Below, in pieces: positions 53,816-61,936 of a stretch of 64,000 nt of DNA; position 1 is the stretch's first letter; the number at the start of each line of letters is the position of its first letter. A model generated the notes under the pieces. It saw only the letters and a list, made by a program, of their open reading frames with translations. It did no database searches and had not been told where the DNA came from. The position numbers and the translations under genes are program-made. The DNA is from Methylocystis heyeri (GTDB taxonomy: Bacteria; Pseudomonadota; Alphaproteobacteria; Rhizobiales; Beijerinckiaceae). The stretch is taken from the NCBI RefSeq assembly GCF_004802635.2, contig NZ_CP046052.1, positions 3,511,501 through 3,575,500 on the forward strand, written 5' to 3'.

Positions 53816-54280
53816 TCAGGCGACTTCTCCGAACATGGCGGATGCGGAGCTGTCGCCTTTGCGCAGGCCGAGGGCCCGCAATATGTTTTTCGCCGTTTCC
53901 AGGGCGACCACATAGGCCCGGTGAGGCGGCCGCCGGCAAAAGGCGACCTTGCGGACATAGGATTCGACGCGCCACAAGGCGGTTGTTCCGGCGGGGAAAA
54001 AAACAGTGTCTCCTTGCCCGAGAACGACGGTCCTGTCCCCGTCCGACACCGTAACCGAACCTTCGAGGATGAAGACGGTTTCGTCGATGTCGTAACGCCA
54101 CTCGAATACGCCGCCGGTGCAGTCCCATATCAGCGTGAAGGCCGAGCCGTCTGCGCTGCGCGAAAGAAGGCCGTTGCGCGCCACGGGCGCGCCTTCGCGG
54201 ATCCACTCGGGATTGATCGGCGCCGGCTGCAGGGCGAGGCCGTTGGCGCTGCCGAACTCGATTTTCTTTTCCTCGGACAT
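53816..54280 (-). CDS. Cupin domain protein (DUF861/EutQ-like)
   Basis: ATG 54280 gives MSEEKKIEFGSANGLALQPAPINPEWIREG, 154 residues. The cupin core is SAFTLIWDCTGGVFEWRYDIDETVFILEGSVTVSDGDRTVVLGQGDTVFFPAGTTALWRV. The metal ligands of classical cupins are partly replaced (FEWRYDIDE for HxHxxxxE). This matches the DUF861 group, related to ureidoglycine aminohydrolase. Catalytic role unknown. It is upstream of the aminotransferase on the same strand, 58 bases away, so they may be cotranscribed. Confidence 0.8.
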   Translation of the reverse strand: MSEEKKIEFGSANGLALQPAPINPEWIREGAPVARNGLLSRSADGSAFTLIWDCTGGVFEWRYDIDETVFILEGSVTVSDGDRTVVLGQGDTVFFPAGTTALWRVESYVRKVAFCRRPPHRAYVVALETAKNILRALGLRKGDSSASAMFGEVA

Positions 54281-54473
54281 TATCGGTCTCCTCAAAACGG
54301 CTTGCTCTCCGCCGCAGCTTGAAGCCTCGTATCGGACCTTCCGGCCGGCATTGGGCGCCGGCGAGCTTAAGGAGTGGTTGAAACCCGGGAGCGATTGGCG
54401 GGAGGGTTAAAGCCTTTCAACTTTCCTCTCGATCGGAACGCGCCTATCGAGACCGCAGCCCTGCCGTCCGAGT

Positions 54474-55433
54474 TCAAGAAGCGCTCAGGAAGCGGCGTCT
54501 CTTCTCCTGTGCGATGTCGGCGAACCAGTTCCTGTAAAGTCTTGCGGCGTCATCGGCCCAGTGGTTCGCGAGCGGCTCCGCCGCGAGAACTGCGTGCAAT
54601 TTTTCGGCGAAGGCTGCGCGGCTTGAGCCCTGCGGCTTTCGGCGCAATTCTGCGAGCTGCGTCTCGGCGGCGGCGGAGAAGTAATTTTCGGGGGGCTCCG
54701 GGAACCCTCTGCGTTCTCCGGTCAGATAGCGCAGAACGTCGCGCCGAAACTCCCGCGCCAGGGTGTCGGCGTCATATTCGGGATGCCCCTGCGTGAACAG
54801 AAACAGGCTCGGCTCGCGGCGCCAGAAATTGTCGGCGCCGACCGCGGGCGACCATGACGAAATATTGTAGCCGCAGTTTTCGAGATCCTGCAGCGGGAGG
54901 CCGTTGTAGCGCGAGTGGGGCGCGACGATCGCGCCCGCCGCGCCCTCATTGGCCCAGTCCGGCCCGAGGATTTCGCATTTGAAAATCCCGCTGAGCTTTG
55001 CGTCGAGGCGTCTTCTTCTTATGCCGTCCAGGCGCTGGACCGCGGCATGGGCTCCAAGGCAGGACCACAAGGCGCCGAGCGTATGCGTTAGCGCCCAGTC
55101 CACCAGCCGCGCAAAATCGTCCCAATAGGGCTCCTGGTCGAGAGATTCCGCGCGAGGCTCCGTGCCCGTGACGATCAGGGCGTCGGCCCCTCGCGCATAG
55201 AGCGCCTCGATGTCCTCGTAGGACTGCGCCAGCGCCCGGCGCCCGGTTTCGCTGCGCGGCACGCTGGCCAGGGCGTAGCAGCTGAGGCGAAACGGAACGC
55301 CCGCCGCAGCGGCGCTCGCGAGCTGCGCAAACTGGCGCCTGGTCGCTTCGAGCGCCTGGTCGGGCATGTTGTTCACCAGAGCGATTTCCAGCGCGTCTGC
55401 GCCGCGCGCCTGCGGCAGGATCGAGACCGGCAT
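54474..55433 (-). CDS. Homoserine O-succinyl/acetyltransferase-like protein
   Basis: The 319-residue protein belongs to the MetA family. It has EIALVNNMPDQALEATRRQF at the N-terminus, ALIVTGTEPRAESLDQEPYWDDFARLVDWA, the nucleophile LWSCLGAHAAVQ and the late FTQGHPEYDADTLAREFRRD with the catalytic His and Glu. It acylates homoserine for methionine synthesis. The ATG directly follows the stop of the sulfhydrylase gene (TGAATG), so the pair works as an operon. Acetyl versus succinyl specificity cannot be decided here. Confidence 0.88.
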   Translation of the reverse strand: MPVSILPQARGADALEIALVNNMPDQALEATRRQFAQLASAAAAGVPFRLSCYALASVPRSETGRRALAQSYEDIEALYARGADALIVTGTEPRAESLDQEPYWDDFARLVDWALTHTLGALWSCLGAHAAVQRLDGIRRRRLDAKLSGIFKCEILGPDWANEGAAGAIVAPHSRYNGLPLQDLENCGYNISSWSPAVGADNFWRREPSLFLFTQGHPEYDADTLAREFRRDVLRYLTGERRGFPEPPENYFSAAAETQLAELRRKPQGSSRAAFAEKLHAVLAAEPLANHWADDAARLYRNWFADIAQEKRRRFLSAS

Positions 55434-56750
55434 TCAGCAGGCCCCTTCCCGCAACAGCGCGGAGGACGCTCCAGCCGCCGCCGCGGCGCCGAGCGCCTGA
55501 TCGAGATCGGCGATGATGTCGTCGCTGTGCTCTATGCCGATGCTGAGACGGATCATTTCCGGCGTCACGCCGGCTTTGGCCTGTTCGGCGGGCGACATCT
55601 GGCGATGGGTGGTGGAGGCGGGATGGCAGGCGAGCGTCTTGGCGTCGCCGATGTTCACCAGGCGTTTGACGAGGCGCAGCGCATCGTAAAAGCTTTTTCC
55701 CGCCTCGAGTCCCCCGACGACGCCGAAGGTCAGCAGCGAGGGCGCTCTGCCGGCGAGATATTTTTCGCAGAGGGCGAAATTGGGATTGTCTGGGAATCCT
55801 GCGTAATTGACCCAGGCTACGCGGGGGTCGTTCTTTAGAAACTCGGCGACCTTGCGCGCGTTCTCGACATGCCGCTCCACGCGCAGAGCGACGGTTTCCA
55901 GCCCTTGCAGCAGCAGAAAAGCGGATAGCGCCGGAAGGACGGCGCCCATGGTGCGCTGGTAGACGCTGCGGGCGCGCGCGACATAGGCTTTTTCGCCGAA
56001 ACGATCGACATAGACGAGCCCGTGGTAGGAGGCGTCCGCTACGTTGAACATCGGAAAGCGCGCGGGATGGTCGCGCCAGGGGAAGCGTCCGCTGTCGACG
56101 ACCGCGCCGCCGAGCGTCGTTCCATGGCCGCCGATGAATTTGGTGAGGGAATGGACCACGATGTCTGCGCCGTGCTCGATCGGCCGCAGCAGCACCGGCG
56201 TCGCCACGGTATTGTCCACGATCAGCGGAACGCCGTGGGCGTGGGCGAGTTCGGCGAGCGCCGCGATGTCGCAGATGTTGCCGGCCGGATTGCCTATGCT
56301 CTCGCAGAACAGGGCGCGGGTGTCCGCGTCGATGGCGCGGGCCATGTCTTCGGGCGCGTCGCTGCTCGCGAAACGAACGCCGGCCCCCTGGCGCGGGAGG
56401 ATATGCTGCAACAGGGTGTGGGTGGTGCCGTAGAGCGTGGGCGCGGCGACGATATTGCCGCCATGGTCGACCAGATTGGCGAAGGCGCAATAGAGCGCCG
56501 CTTGTCCCGTCGAGACTGCGAGAGCCCCGACCCCGCCCTCCAGCAAGGCGACGCGCTTTTCCAATATCTCCACGGTAGGATTGGCTATGCGGCTGTAGCG
56601 GAAGCCTTCCGCTTCGAGGTCGAACAAAGCGGCGGCGTGATCGGCGCTGTCGAATTCATAGGCGACGGTCTGATATATCGGAACCGCGACCGCCCCGGTC
56701 GCGGGGTCTTTCTCGAAGCCGCCATGCACCGCGATCGTTTCACTACGCAT
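55434..56750 (-). CDS. metY: O-acetylhomoserine aminocarboxypropyltransferase/sulfhydrylase
   Basis: ATG 56750 (MRSETIAVHGGFEKDPATGAVAVPIYQTVAYEFDSADHAA) is the family start and gives 438 residues. PLP-site blocks are FRYSRIANPTVEILEKRVALLEGG, VDNTVATPVLLRPIEHGADIVVHSLTKFIGGHGTTLGG (Schiff-base Lys in SLTKF) and DAKTLACHPASTTHRQMSPAEQ. It forms homocysteine from O-acylhomoserine and sulfide. It is cotranscribed with the MetA-like gene. I looked for a SAM-II riboswitch in its 200-base leader and could not match one. Confidence 0.93.
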   Translation of the reverse strand: MRSETIAVHGGFEKDPATGAVAVPIYQTVAYEFDSADHAAALFDLEAEGFRYSRIANPTVEILEKRVALLEGGVGALAVSTGQAALYCAFANLVDHGGNIVAAPTLYGTTHTLLQHILPRQGAGVRFASSDAPEDMARAIDADTRALFCESIGNPAGNICDIAALAELAHAHGVPLIVDNTVATPVLLRPIEHGADIVVHSLTKFIGGHGTTLGGAVVDSGRFPWRDHPARFPMFNVADASYHGLVYVDRFGEKAYVARARSVYQRTMGAVLPALSAFLLLQGLETVALRVERHVENARKVAEFLKNDPRVAWVNYAGFPDNPNFALCEKYLAGRAPSLLTFGVVGGLEAGKSFYDALRLVKRLVNIGDAKTLACHPASTTHRQMSPAEQAKAGVTPEMIRLSIGIEHSDDIIADLDQALGAAAAAGASSALLREGAC

Positions 56751-56976
56751 ACGCGACCTTTCCGAAAACGCGAGGCCCTTCGAAAACAAGAAGCCGGAAC
56801 CGGTATGACTGATAACCATGAATAAAGCCCGAGACGGGAGCGAAAAGAAGCGAATGTAACCGGTAACCCTAACAACTCGCCGTGCTTGGGACCGGATTTC
56901 GCCCGCGATAAAGCAGTTTCAGGCTAGGCGGAAAATCCCGACGCGCGAAGCGGCTTTTCAAGGACGTATCCTGGAC

Positions 56977-58794
56977 ATGAACGGCTTCCATATGGACGGC
57001 GCGACGACGAAAGCGGGATCCGAGAAACGCTCGGTCAACAAGGACTGGTTGCGGGCGCTGCAGCTGACCGCGGCCGTCGAAGCGGATCAGAGCCGCATTC
57101 TCGGCGTCGCCTTCGAGGAGGTCGCCAGAGACCGGGGCGACGCCGCGGCCGTCATCGATAATGACGAAAGCCTGTCTTTCGCGCAATTCGCCGCCAGGGC
57201 CAACCGCTACGCCCGCTGGGGCCTCGCCAGGGGCCTCGGCAGGAACGATGTCGTCGCGCTGCTCATGGGTAATCGCGCCGATTACGCCGCGATCTGGCTC
57301 GGACTGACCCGCATCGGCGTCGTCGTCGCGCTTCTCAACGGCAATCTCCCCGCGCCGTCGCTGGCCCATTGCCTCGGCGAGGCGAAGGCCTGCTGCATCA
57401 TCGCCGACCAGGAGCATTTCGAGGCCGCGTGCGCGGCGGCGGGACTCGCCGATCCTTCTCCCGAGATCGTCACGTTTGAAGAAGGGAGCGCGGTCCAAGG
57501 GGGCTTGCGGAAGGAAGTCGCCAAACTTTCCGGCGAAGCTCTCGGCCCGTCGGAGGAGCGGGAGGTCGTTCTCTCCGATCGCGCCCTCTATATTTTCACC
57601 TCCGGAACCACCGGCCTGCCCAAGGCGGCGGTCGTCACGCATCGCCGCCTGATGAACTGGAGCCTGTGGTTCTCCGGCCTCGCCGACGCCGGGCCGGCGG
57701 ACCGCATGTATAATTGCCTGCCGATGTATCACTCGGTCGGCGGCGTGGTGGCGGTGTGGTCGACGCTGCTCGCCGGGGGCTCCGTGGTCCTTCGTCCGCG
57801 ATTCTCCGCCTCCAATTTCTGGCGGGACGTCGCCGAGCAGCAATGCACCATGTTCCAATATATCGGCGAATTGTGCCGCTATCTGCTGACGGCGCCGGAC
57901 CGTGAAGCCCAGCAGCGGCACAAATTGCGCCTCGCCCTCGGCAACGGCCTGCGGGGCGACATATGGACGCCGTTCCAGAGCCGTTTCGGCATCCCCCGCA
58001 TCATCGAGTTCTACGCCGCGACCGAGAGCAATTTCTCGCTCTACAACGTCGAGGGCGAGCCCGGCGCGATCGGGCGCGTTCCCGCATTTCTGGCGCAGCG
58101 TTTTCCAGTCGCGCTGGTGGCTTTCGACGAGGGCGCCGACGCCCCGGCGCGCGGCGCGGACGGGCGCTGCATCCGCTGCGCGACCGACGAGCCGGGCGAG
58201 GCTATCGCGCGGATCGACCTCGAGCGGGGTTCGGCGGCAGCCTTCGACGGCTACGTCAACCGCAAGGATTCGGAAAAGAAGATCCTGCGCGACGTTTTCG
58301 AGCCCGGCGACCTTTGGATGCGCAGCGGCGATCTGATGCGCAAGGACGCGCGCGGGTTCTATTTTTTCGTGGACCGGATCGGCGACAGCTTCCGCTGGAA
58401 GGGCGAAAACGTCTCCACCTTCGAGGTCGCGCAATATCTGAGGAGTTTCGGCGGAGTCCTCGACGCCGCGGTTTACGGGGTCGCCGTGCCGGGGCGCGAA
58501 GGGCGCGCCGGAATGGCCGCGCTCGCAGTCGAGGGGCTGGTCGATTTCGCGGCTCTCGCCCGGCATATGGAGGCGTCGCTGCCGGTCTACGCCCGGCCCT
58601 TGTTCCTGCGGCTGGGCGGGCGGCTCGAAATGACCGGGACTTTCAAGCACAAGGCGCAGGCCCTCGCCGCGGAGGGTTTCGATCCCCGGCGGATCGGCGA
58701 TCCGCTTTATTTCGCAGCGCCCGGGACGCGCGATTATGTGCGGCTGGACAAAGCCTTGTACGACAGGATCTGCTCGGGAGACATCCGGCTTTAG
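56977..58794 (+). CDS. Very-long-chain acyl-CoA synthetase (FATP/FadD6-like)
   Basis: The 605-residue ANL enzyme has the AMP motif YIFTSGTTGLPKAAVVTHRR (about 205-224). NCLPMYHSVGGVVAVWSTLLAGGSVVLRPRFSASNFW follows. It then has FQYIGELCRYLL, EFYAATESNFSLYNVEG and DRIGDSFRWKGENVSTFEVAQYL, all diagnostic of the fatty-acid-transport-protein/VLCFA-CoA ligase family. The C-terminal lysine lies in LEMTGTFKHKAQAL. It activates long-chain fatty acids to acyl-CoA, probably at the inner membrane. Start alternatives exist nearby (ATG 56992). It is monocistronic. Confidence 0.93.
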   Translation: MNGFHMDGATTKAGSEKRSVNKDWLRALQLTAAVEADQSRILGVAFEEVARDRGDAAAVIDNDESLSFAQFAARANRYARWGLARGLGRNDVVALLMGNRADYAAIWLGLTRIGVVVALLNGNLPAPSLAHCLGEAKACCIIADQEHFEAACAAAGLADPSPEIVTFEEGSAVQGGLRKEVAKLSGEALGPSEEREVVLSDRALYIFTSGTTGLPKAAVVTHRRLMNWSLWFSGLADAGPADRMYNCLPMYHSVGGVVAVWSTLLAGGSVVLRPRFSASNFWRDVAEQQCTMFQYIGELCRYLLTAPDREAQQRHKLRLALGNGLRGDIWTPFQSRFGIPRIIEFYAATESNFSLYNVEGEPGAIGRVPAFLAQRFPVALVAFDEGADAPARGADGRCIRCATDEPGEAIARIDLERGSAAAFDGYVNRKDSEKKILRDVFEPGDLWMRSGDLMRKDARGFYFFVDRIGDSFRWKGENVSTFEVAQYLRSFGGVLDAAVYGVAVPGREGRAGMAALAVEGLVDFAALARHMEASLPVYARPLFLRLGGRLEMTGTFKHKAQALAAEGFDPRRIGDPLYFAAPGTRDYVRLDKALYDRICSGDIRL

Positions 58795-58882
58795 AGCATG
58801 TTCCCAGAATGTGCGGAGCGGTTTTTGGAAAAGAACATGCTCCGTCAATGAGATTTGGAGCGCGTTCGACCGCGTTTGAACC
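58794..58882 (+). repeat. Dispersed repeat family 1, copy C
   Basis: GCGGTTTTTGGAAAAGAACATGCTCCGTCAATGAGAT and GCGCGTTCGACCGCGTTTG match copies A and B. It starts at the stop codon of the acyl-CoA synthetase gene. The rest of the gap to 59269 has no recognisable gene. Confidence 0.85.
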
Positions 58883-59269
58883 AAACGCTATCCAGCGTTT
58901 CGGGGCGCGGCTCGCGCGCGGGTTTCAAGTTGCAATAGAGATCAACGCGACTCCGGCCCTCGTTTCGCCTCCAATTTGGAGTATCTAAACCATTCTCCCA
59001 AGCTGCGTTCATAATTGGGACGGCGTTCCGACGGGCCGATTTCCCTCGACCGCTTTGGGGCCGATCCCGGAATTCCTCAGGCGCCACAATAGGGAAAGCG
59101 TGATCGAAGATTCTTGAATTGCTCCGAGCCGAGGAAAAATTTTCTCCTTCGGAGCCGGAAAAGGCGTCAACCTTAAAAAAATCTCCAGGTTGAGAGAAAA
59201 AGTCGCCCCTGCGATTGTCTCAGCCAGAGCCGGCCTGCGCCGCAACTGAATATCGCCAGGGGATGTGCC

Positions 59270-59863
59270 ATGCGTTTCTTCCGTTTACTCCTTGCCGTTT
59301 TTTTAACCCTGTTCGGATCTGTCGCCGCGGCCAACGCCACCGTGCGGATACATATCGATCTCAGCTCCCAGCGGATGCACGTCGACTCCTCCAACGGAAG
59401 CTATGATTGGCCGGTCTCGACGGCGAGATCGGGCTATTCGACCCCGCGCGGCTCCTTCGCGCCGACCGGGCTCCAGCGCATGCATTATTCCAAGAAATAT
59501 CACATGTCGCCCATGCCCTATTCGATCTTCTTCCGGGGCGGCTACGCCATTCACGGCACTTACGCTGTGGGAGCCCTGGGGCGGCCGGCGTCGCACGGCT
59601 GCGTGCGCCTCTCGCCCGGCAACGCCGCGCAGCTCTTCCATATGGTTCAGGCCGAAGGGGCCAGCATCTCGATCACGGGCTCGCCGGCCGGCTCCACGCG
59701 ATACGCCAGCCTGCGCCATGCCAATCACGCCCATTACGCCAGCATGCACGGTCACGCCGCTCATCACGGAGGAGCCCTGGCCTATGCGCCCGTTCACCGC
59801 CATCATGTCGAGGGCGTGAAATCCTGGCAGGCTCGTCCCTATTACATGCCCTGGGGTTACTGA
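59270..59863 (+). CDS. L,D-transpeptidase (YkuD) family protein
   Basis: The 197-residue precursor has a signal peptide, RLLLAVFLTLFGSVAAANA. The YkuD domain has VSTARSGYSTPRGSF, the first catalytic His in YAIHGTYAVGALGRPASHGCVRLS and the catalytic Cys in SHGCVR. It makes 3-3 peptidoglycan cross-links or attaches proteins to the wall in the periplasm. The tail is His-rich (HANHAHYASMHGHAAHHGG), which is unusual and might bind metal. It stands alone, with a hydrophobic, AT-richer start. Confidence 0.93.
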   Translation: MRFFRLLLAVFLTLFGSVAAANATVRIHIDLSSQRMHVDSSNGSYDWPVSTARSGYSTPRGSFAPTGLQRMHYSKKYHMSPMPYSIFFRGGYAIHGTYAVGALGRPASHGCVRLSPGNAAQLFHMVQAEGASISITGSPAGSTRYASLRHANHAHYASMHGHAAHHGGALAYAPVHRHHVEGVKSWQARPYYMPWGY

Positions 59864-59936
59864 TCCCACGCTTTCGGCCCTTGAAACTTCATCCGAAGTT
59901 GCGAGAAGAACAACCGCGAGAGCGGAGCGGGGGCCA

Positions 59937-61211
59937 ATGATGAAGAAATGCCATGCGCTGACGACGCCCCTCGACATTGCGGGGCGCGAGGGCGGGCTGC
60001 TGGCCGGGCTGAGCTTCGTCGTAAAAGAGAATATCGACGTCGCGGGCCATGTCACGACCAATGGGCAGCCGGCTTTCGCCGCGACCCATCCCCCGGCCGG
60101 GTTGTCCGCGCCCGCGGTGGAGCGGCTGCTCGCCAGCGGCGCGAGGCTCGTCGGCAAGGCCCATATGGACGAGATGGCCTATAGCCTGTTCGGCGCCAAC
60201 CATCACTACGGCGCGCCGGAGAACCCCAAGGCTCCGGGGCGCCTTACCGGAGGGTCGTCCTCGGGTTCGGCCGCGGCGGTTGCGGGGGGCCTCGCCGATT
60301 TCGCCCTCGGCACCGACACGGCCGGATCATGCCGCGCGCCGGCCTCTTTTTGCGGCGTCTATGGTTTTCGTCCCTCGCATGGGGCGGTGTCGTCGGAGGG
60401 CGTCGTTCCGCTGGCGCGGTCGCTGGATACGGTCGGCTGGTTTGCGCGCGATATTTCGGTTTTCGAAAGGGTCGCCGGCGTCTTGCTGCCCGACGACATC
60501 GATGGCGCGCCCTTTGGGACCGCGCTGCTCCCGATCGAGGCTCTGGCCGACTGCCCGGCTCGGGAACTCGCTTTGTTCAAATCTGCGCTGGAGCTGCTGG
60601 CGCCGCTCTTTAGAGTGTTTTCGAGCGAAGTGGATACCGGCTCGCGTGAAGAAAACACGATAAAACAGGGGGATCTAGACTCTTTCCGGTTCAATCCGAA
60701 CCGGAAAGAGTCTAGGGTGCGCGAGGTCGAGCTGCCGCAGGCGTTCTCGGCGCAGGCGCTGGGCCATTTCCGCAATCTTCAGGCCTATGAAGCCAATCAG
60801 TCCCAGGGGGGCTGGATCGCCTCGGCGCGGCCGGAACTGGGGCCGGGCGTCGCCGAGCGCTTCGCTTACGCCGCCACGGTGACGAAGGACCAGAAAGCCC
60901 AAGCCGACGCCTTTCGCCTCGAAGCGAAGGCGGAGATCGAGGCGCTGCTCGGCGAGGACGGCTTTTTCATCCTGCCGACGACGCCTTTCTTCGCGCCGCC
61001 GCTCGATGAGAGCGCCGAAGAGCTGGACCGCAAGCGCTACCAGATGTTCCCGCTGTTCATCACGGCGAGCTTTTTCGGCCTGCCCCAGATCAGCCTGCCG
61101 CTTGCGGGCGGCGCGCTTCCTCTAGGGTTGTCGTTGATCGGCCGGCGCTGGTCGGACCGCAATCTGCTGGTTTTGGCGCAGAAGGCGGCGGCGTTGCTGG
61201 GATCGGAATAG
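59937..61211 (+). CDS. Amidase signature enzyme with in-frame repeat insertion
   Basis: The 424-residue protein has the Ser-cisSer-Lys triad: Lys30 in FVVKENIDVAG, Ser107 in TGGSSSGSAAAVAGG and Ser131 in GTDTAGSCRAPASFCG. It resembles small amidases of the indole-acetamide hydrolase/AtzE type. Residues about 226-260 (VFSSEVDTGSREENTIK...NPNRKESR) are encoded by a dispersed DNA repeat inserted in frame at 60611-60716. Removing them would join LLAPLFR to VREVELPQAF smoothly. The inserted, charged segment is probably a surface loop. Whether activity survives is unknown. The substrate cannot be inferred. Confidence 0.87.
   Translation: MMKKCHALTTPLDIAGREGGLLAGLSFVVKENIDVAGHVTTNGQPAFAATHPPAGLSAPAVERLLASGARLVGKAHMDEMAYSLFGANHHYGAPENPKAPGRLTGGSSSGSAAAVAGGLADFALGTDTAGSCRAPASFCGVYGFRPSHGAVSSEGVVPLARSLDTVGWFARDISVFERVAGVLLPDDIDGAPFGTALLPIEALADCPARELALFKSALELLAPLFRVFSSEVDTGSREENTIKQGDLDSFRFNPNRKESRVREVELPQAFSAQALGHFRNLQAYEANQSQGGWIASARPELGPGVAERFAYAATVTKDQKAQADAFRLEAKAEIEALLGEDGFFILPTTPFFAPPLDESAEELDRKRYQMFPLFITASFFGLPQISLPLAGGALPLGLSLIGRRWSDRNLLVLAQKAAALLGSE
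60611..60716 (+). repeat. Dispersed repeat family 4, copy D, inside the amidase gene
   Basis: GTGTTTTCGAGC...GAAGAAAACAC forms the first half. A perfect palindrome with arms CTAGACTCTTTCCGGTTC forms the second. It is homologous over its whole length to 62703-62808 but is coding here, read without stops. Confidence 0.9.
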
Positions 61212-61303
61212 CCTTCGGCGGATTCTTTTTTTCGCGTGAGATGAGCCAACCCGCCGGCAGACGGGTCGGCTCGCGCAAAAAATATTGGAACGACGGACGG
61301 GAA

Positions 61304-61936
61304 TCAGGCCGGCTCCCAAGCGCGCCTGGAGGCGAGCTTTTCCGCCTGAGCGCCGGCGCGCAACCGAGCAGGGCGGTTCTCCAGGCCGCTCCAATAGGCC
61401 TCGAATTCCGGACGCTTCTCGATCACGTCGTAGCGCAGGCCGAAACCGATCATCGACCCGACATAGACGTCGGCGGCCGTGAAATTCTCTCCGGCGATAT
61501 AGCGACGATCCGCTACAGTCTTTGCGAGGACATCGATCACGGCCGCGTAGGAACCATAGCCGAAGCGCCCCTGCATCTCCGGCGTCGGATCCCAGCCGGC
61601 GGCTTTATTGCTCATCGCTGCTTCCACGCATCCAGCGGCGAAAAAGAGCCATTTGTAGTATTCGCCGCGCTCGGCGGGGGCCGGCGCGAGTCCGGCTTCG
61701 GGGAACGCATCGGCGAGATAAGCGCAAATGGCCGCGGTTTCCGTGACCACCGTGTCGCCGTGTTTGATGGCCGGGACTTTGCCCATCGGGTTGATGGCCA
61801 GATATTCCGGCGCCTTCATCGTGGTTCCATATTCCTTGACCTCGACCGAATAAGGGACGCCGATTTCTTCCAGCATCCAATGCACGATCATGCCGCGGGA
61901 CTGAGGATTGGTGTAGAAAACGAGCTCTTTCGCCAT
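61304..61936 (-). CDS. Glutathione S-transferase family protein
   Basis: ATG 61936 with AAAGGAG eight bases upstream gives 210 residues. The N-terminal thioredoxin-like domain reads MAKELVFYTNPQSRGMIVHWMLEEIGVPYSVEVKEYG, then NPMGKVPAIKHGDTVVTETAAICAYLADAFPE with the glutathione-site Glu-Thr. The helical C-terminal domain has IAGENFTAADVYVGSMIGFG. It is in the same frame as the upstream WYL regulator with no stop between, so it may also be made as the C-terminal part of a fusion. Its own ribosome site argues for separate translation. Confidence 0.9.
   Translation of the reverse strand: MAKELVFYTNPQSRGMIVHWMLEEIGVPYSVEVKEYGTTMKAPEYLAINPMGKVPAIKHGDTVVTETAAICAYLADAFPEAGLAPAPAERGEYYKWLFFAAGCVEAAMSNKAAGWDPTPEMQGRFGYGSYAAVIDVLAKTVADRRYIAGENFTAADVYVGSMIGFGLRYDVIEKRPEFEAYWSGLENRPARLRAGAQAEKLASRRAWEPA

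Noticed and set aside
56751-56890. SAM-II-type riboswitch before metY
   Set aside because: The expected conserved loops and pseudoknot words were not found in the leader; absence is not proven.
56869-58884. 671-codon minus-strand frame opposite the acyl-CoA synthetase
   Set aside because: Shadow frame; the plus-strand ANL enzyme has all its motifs.
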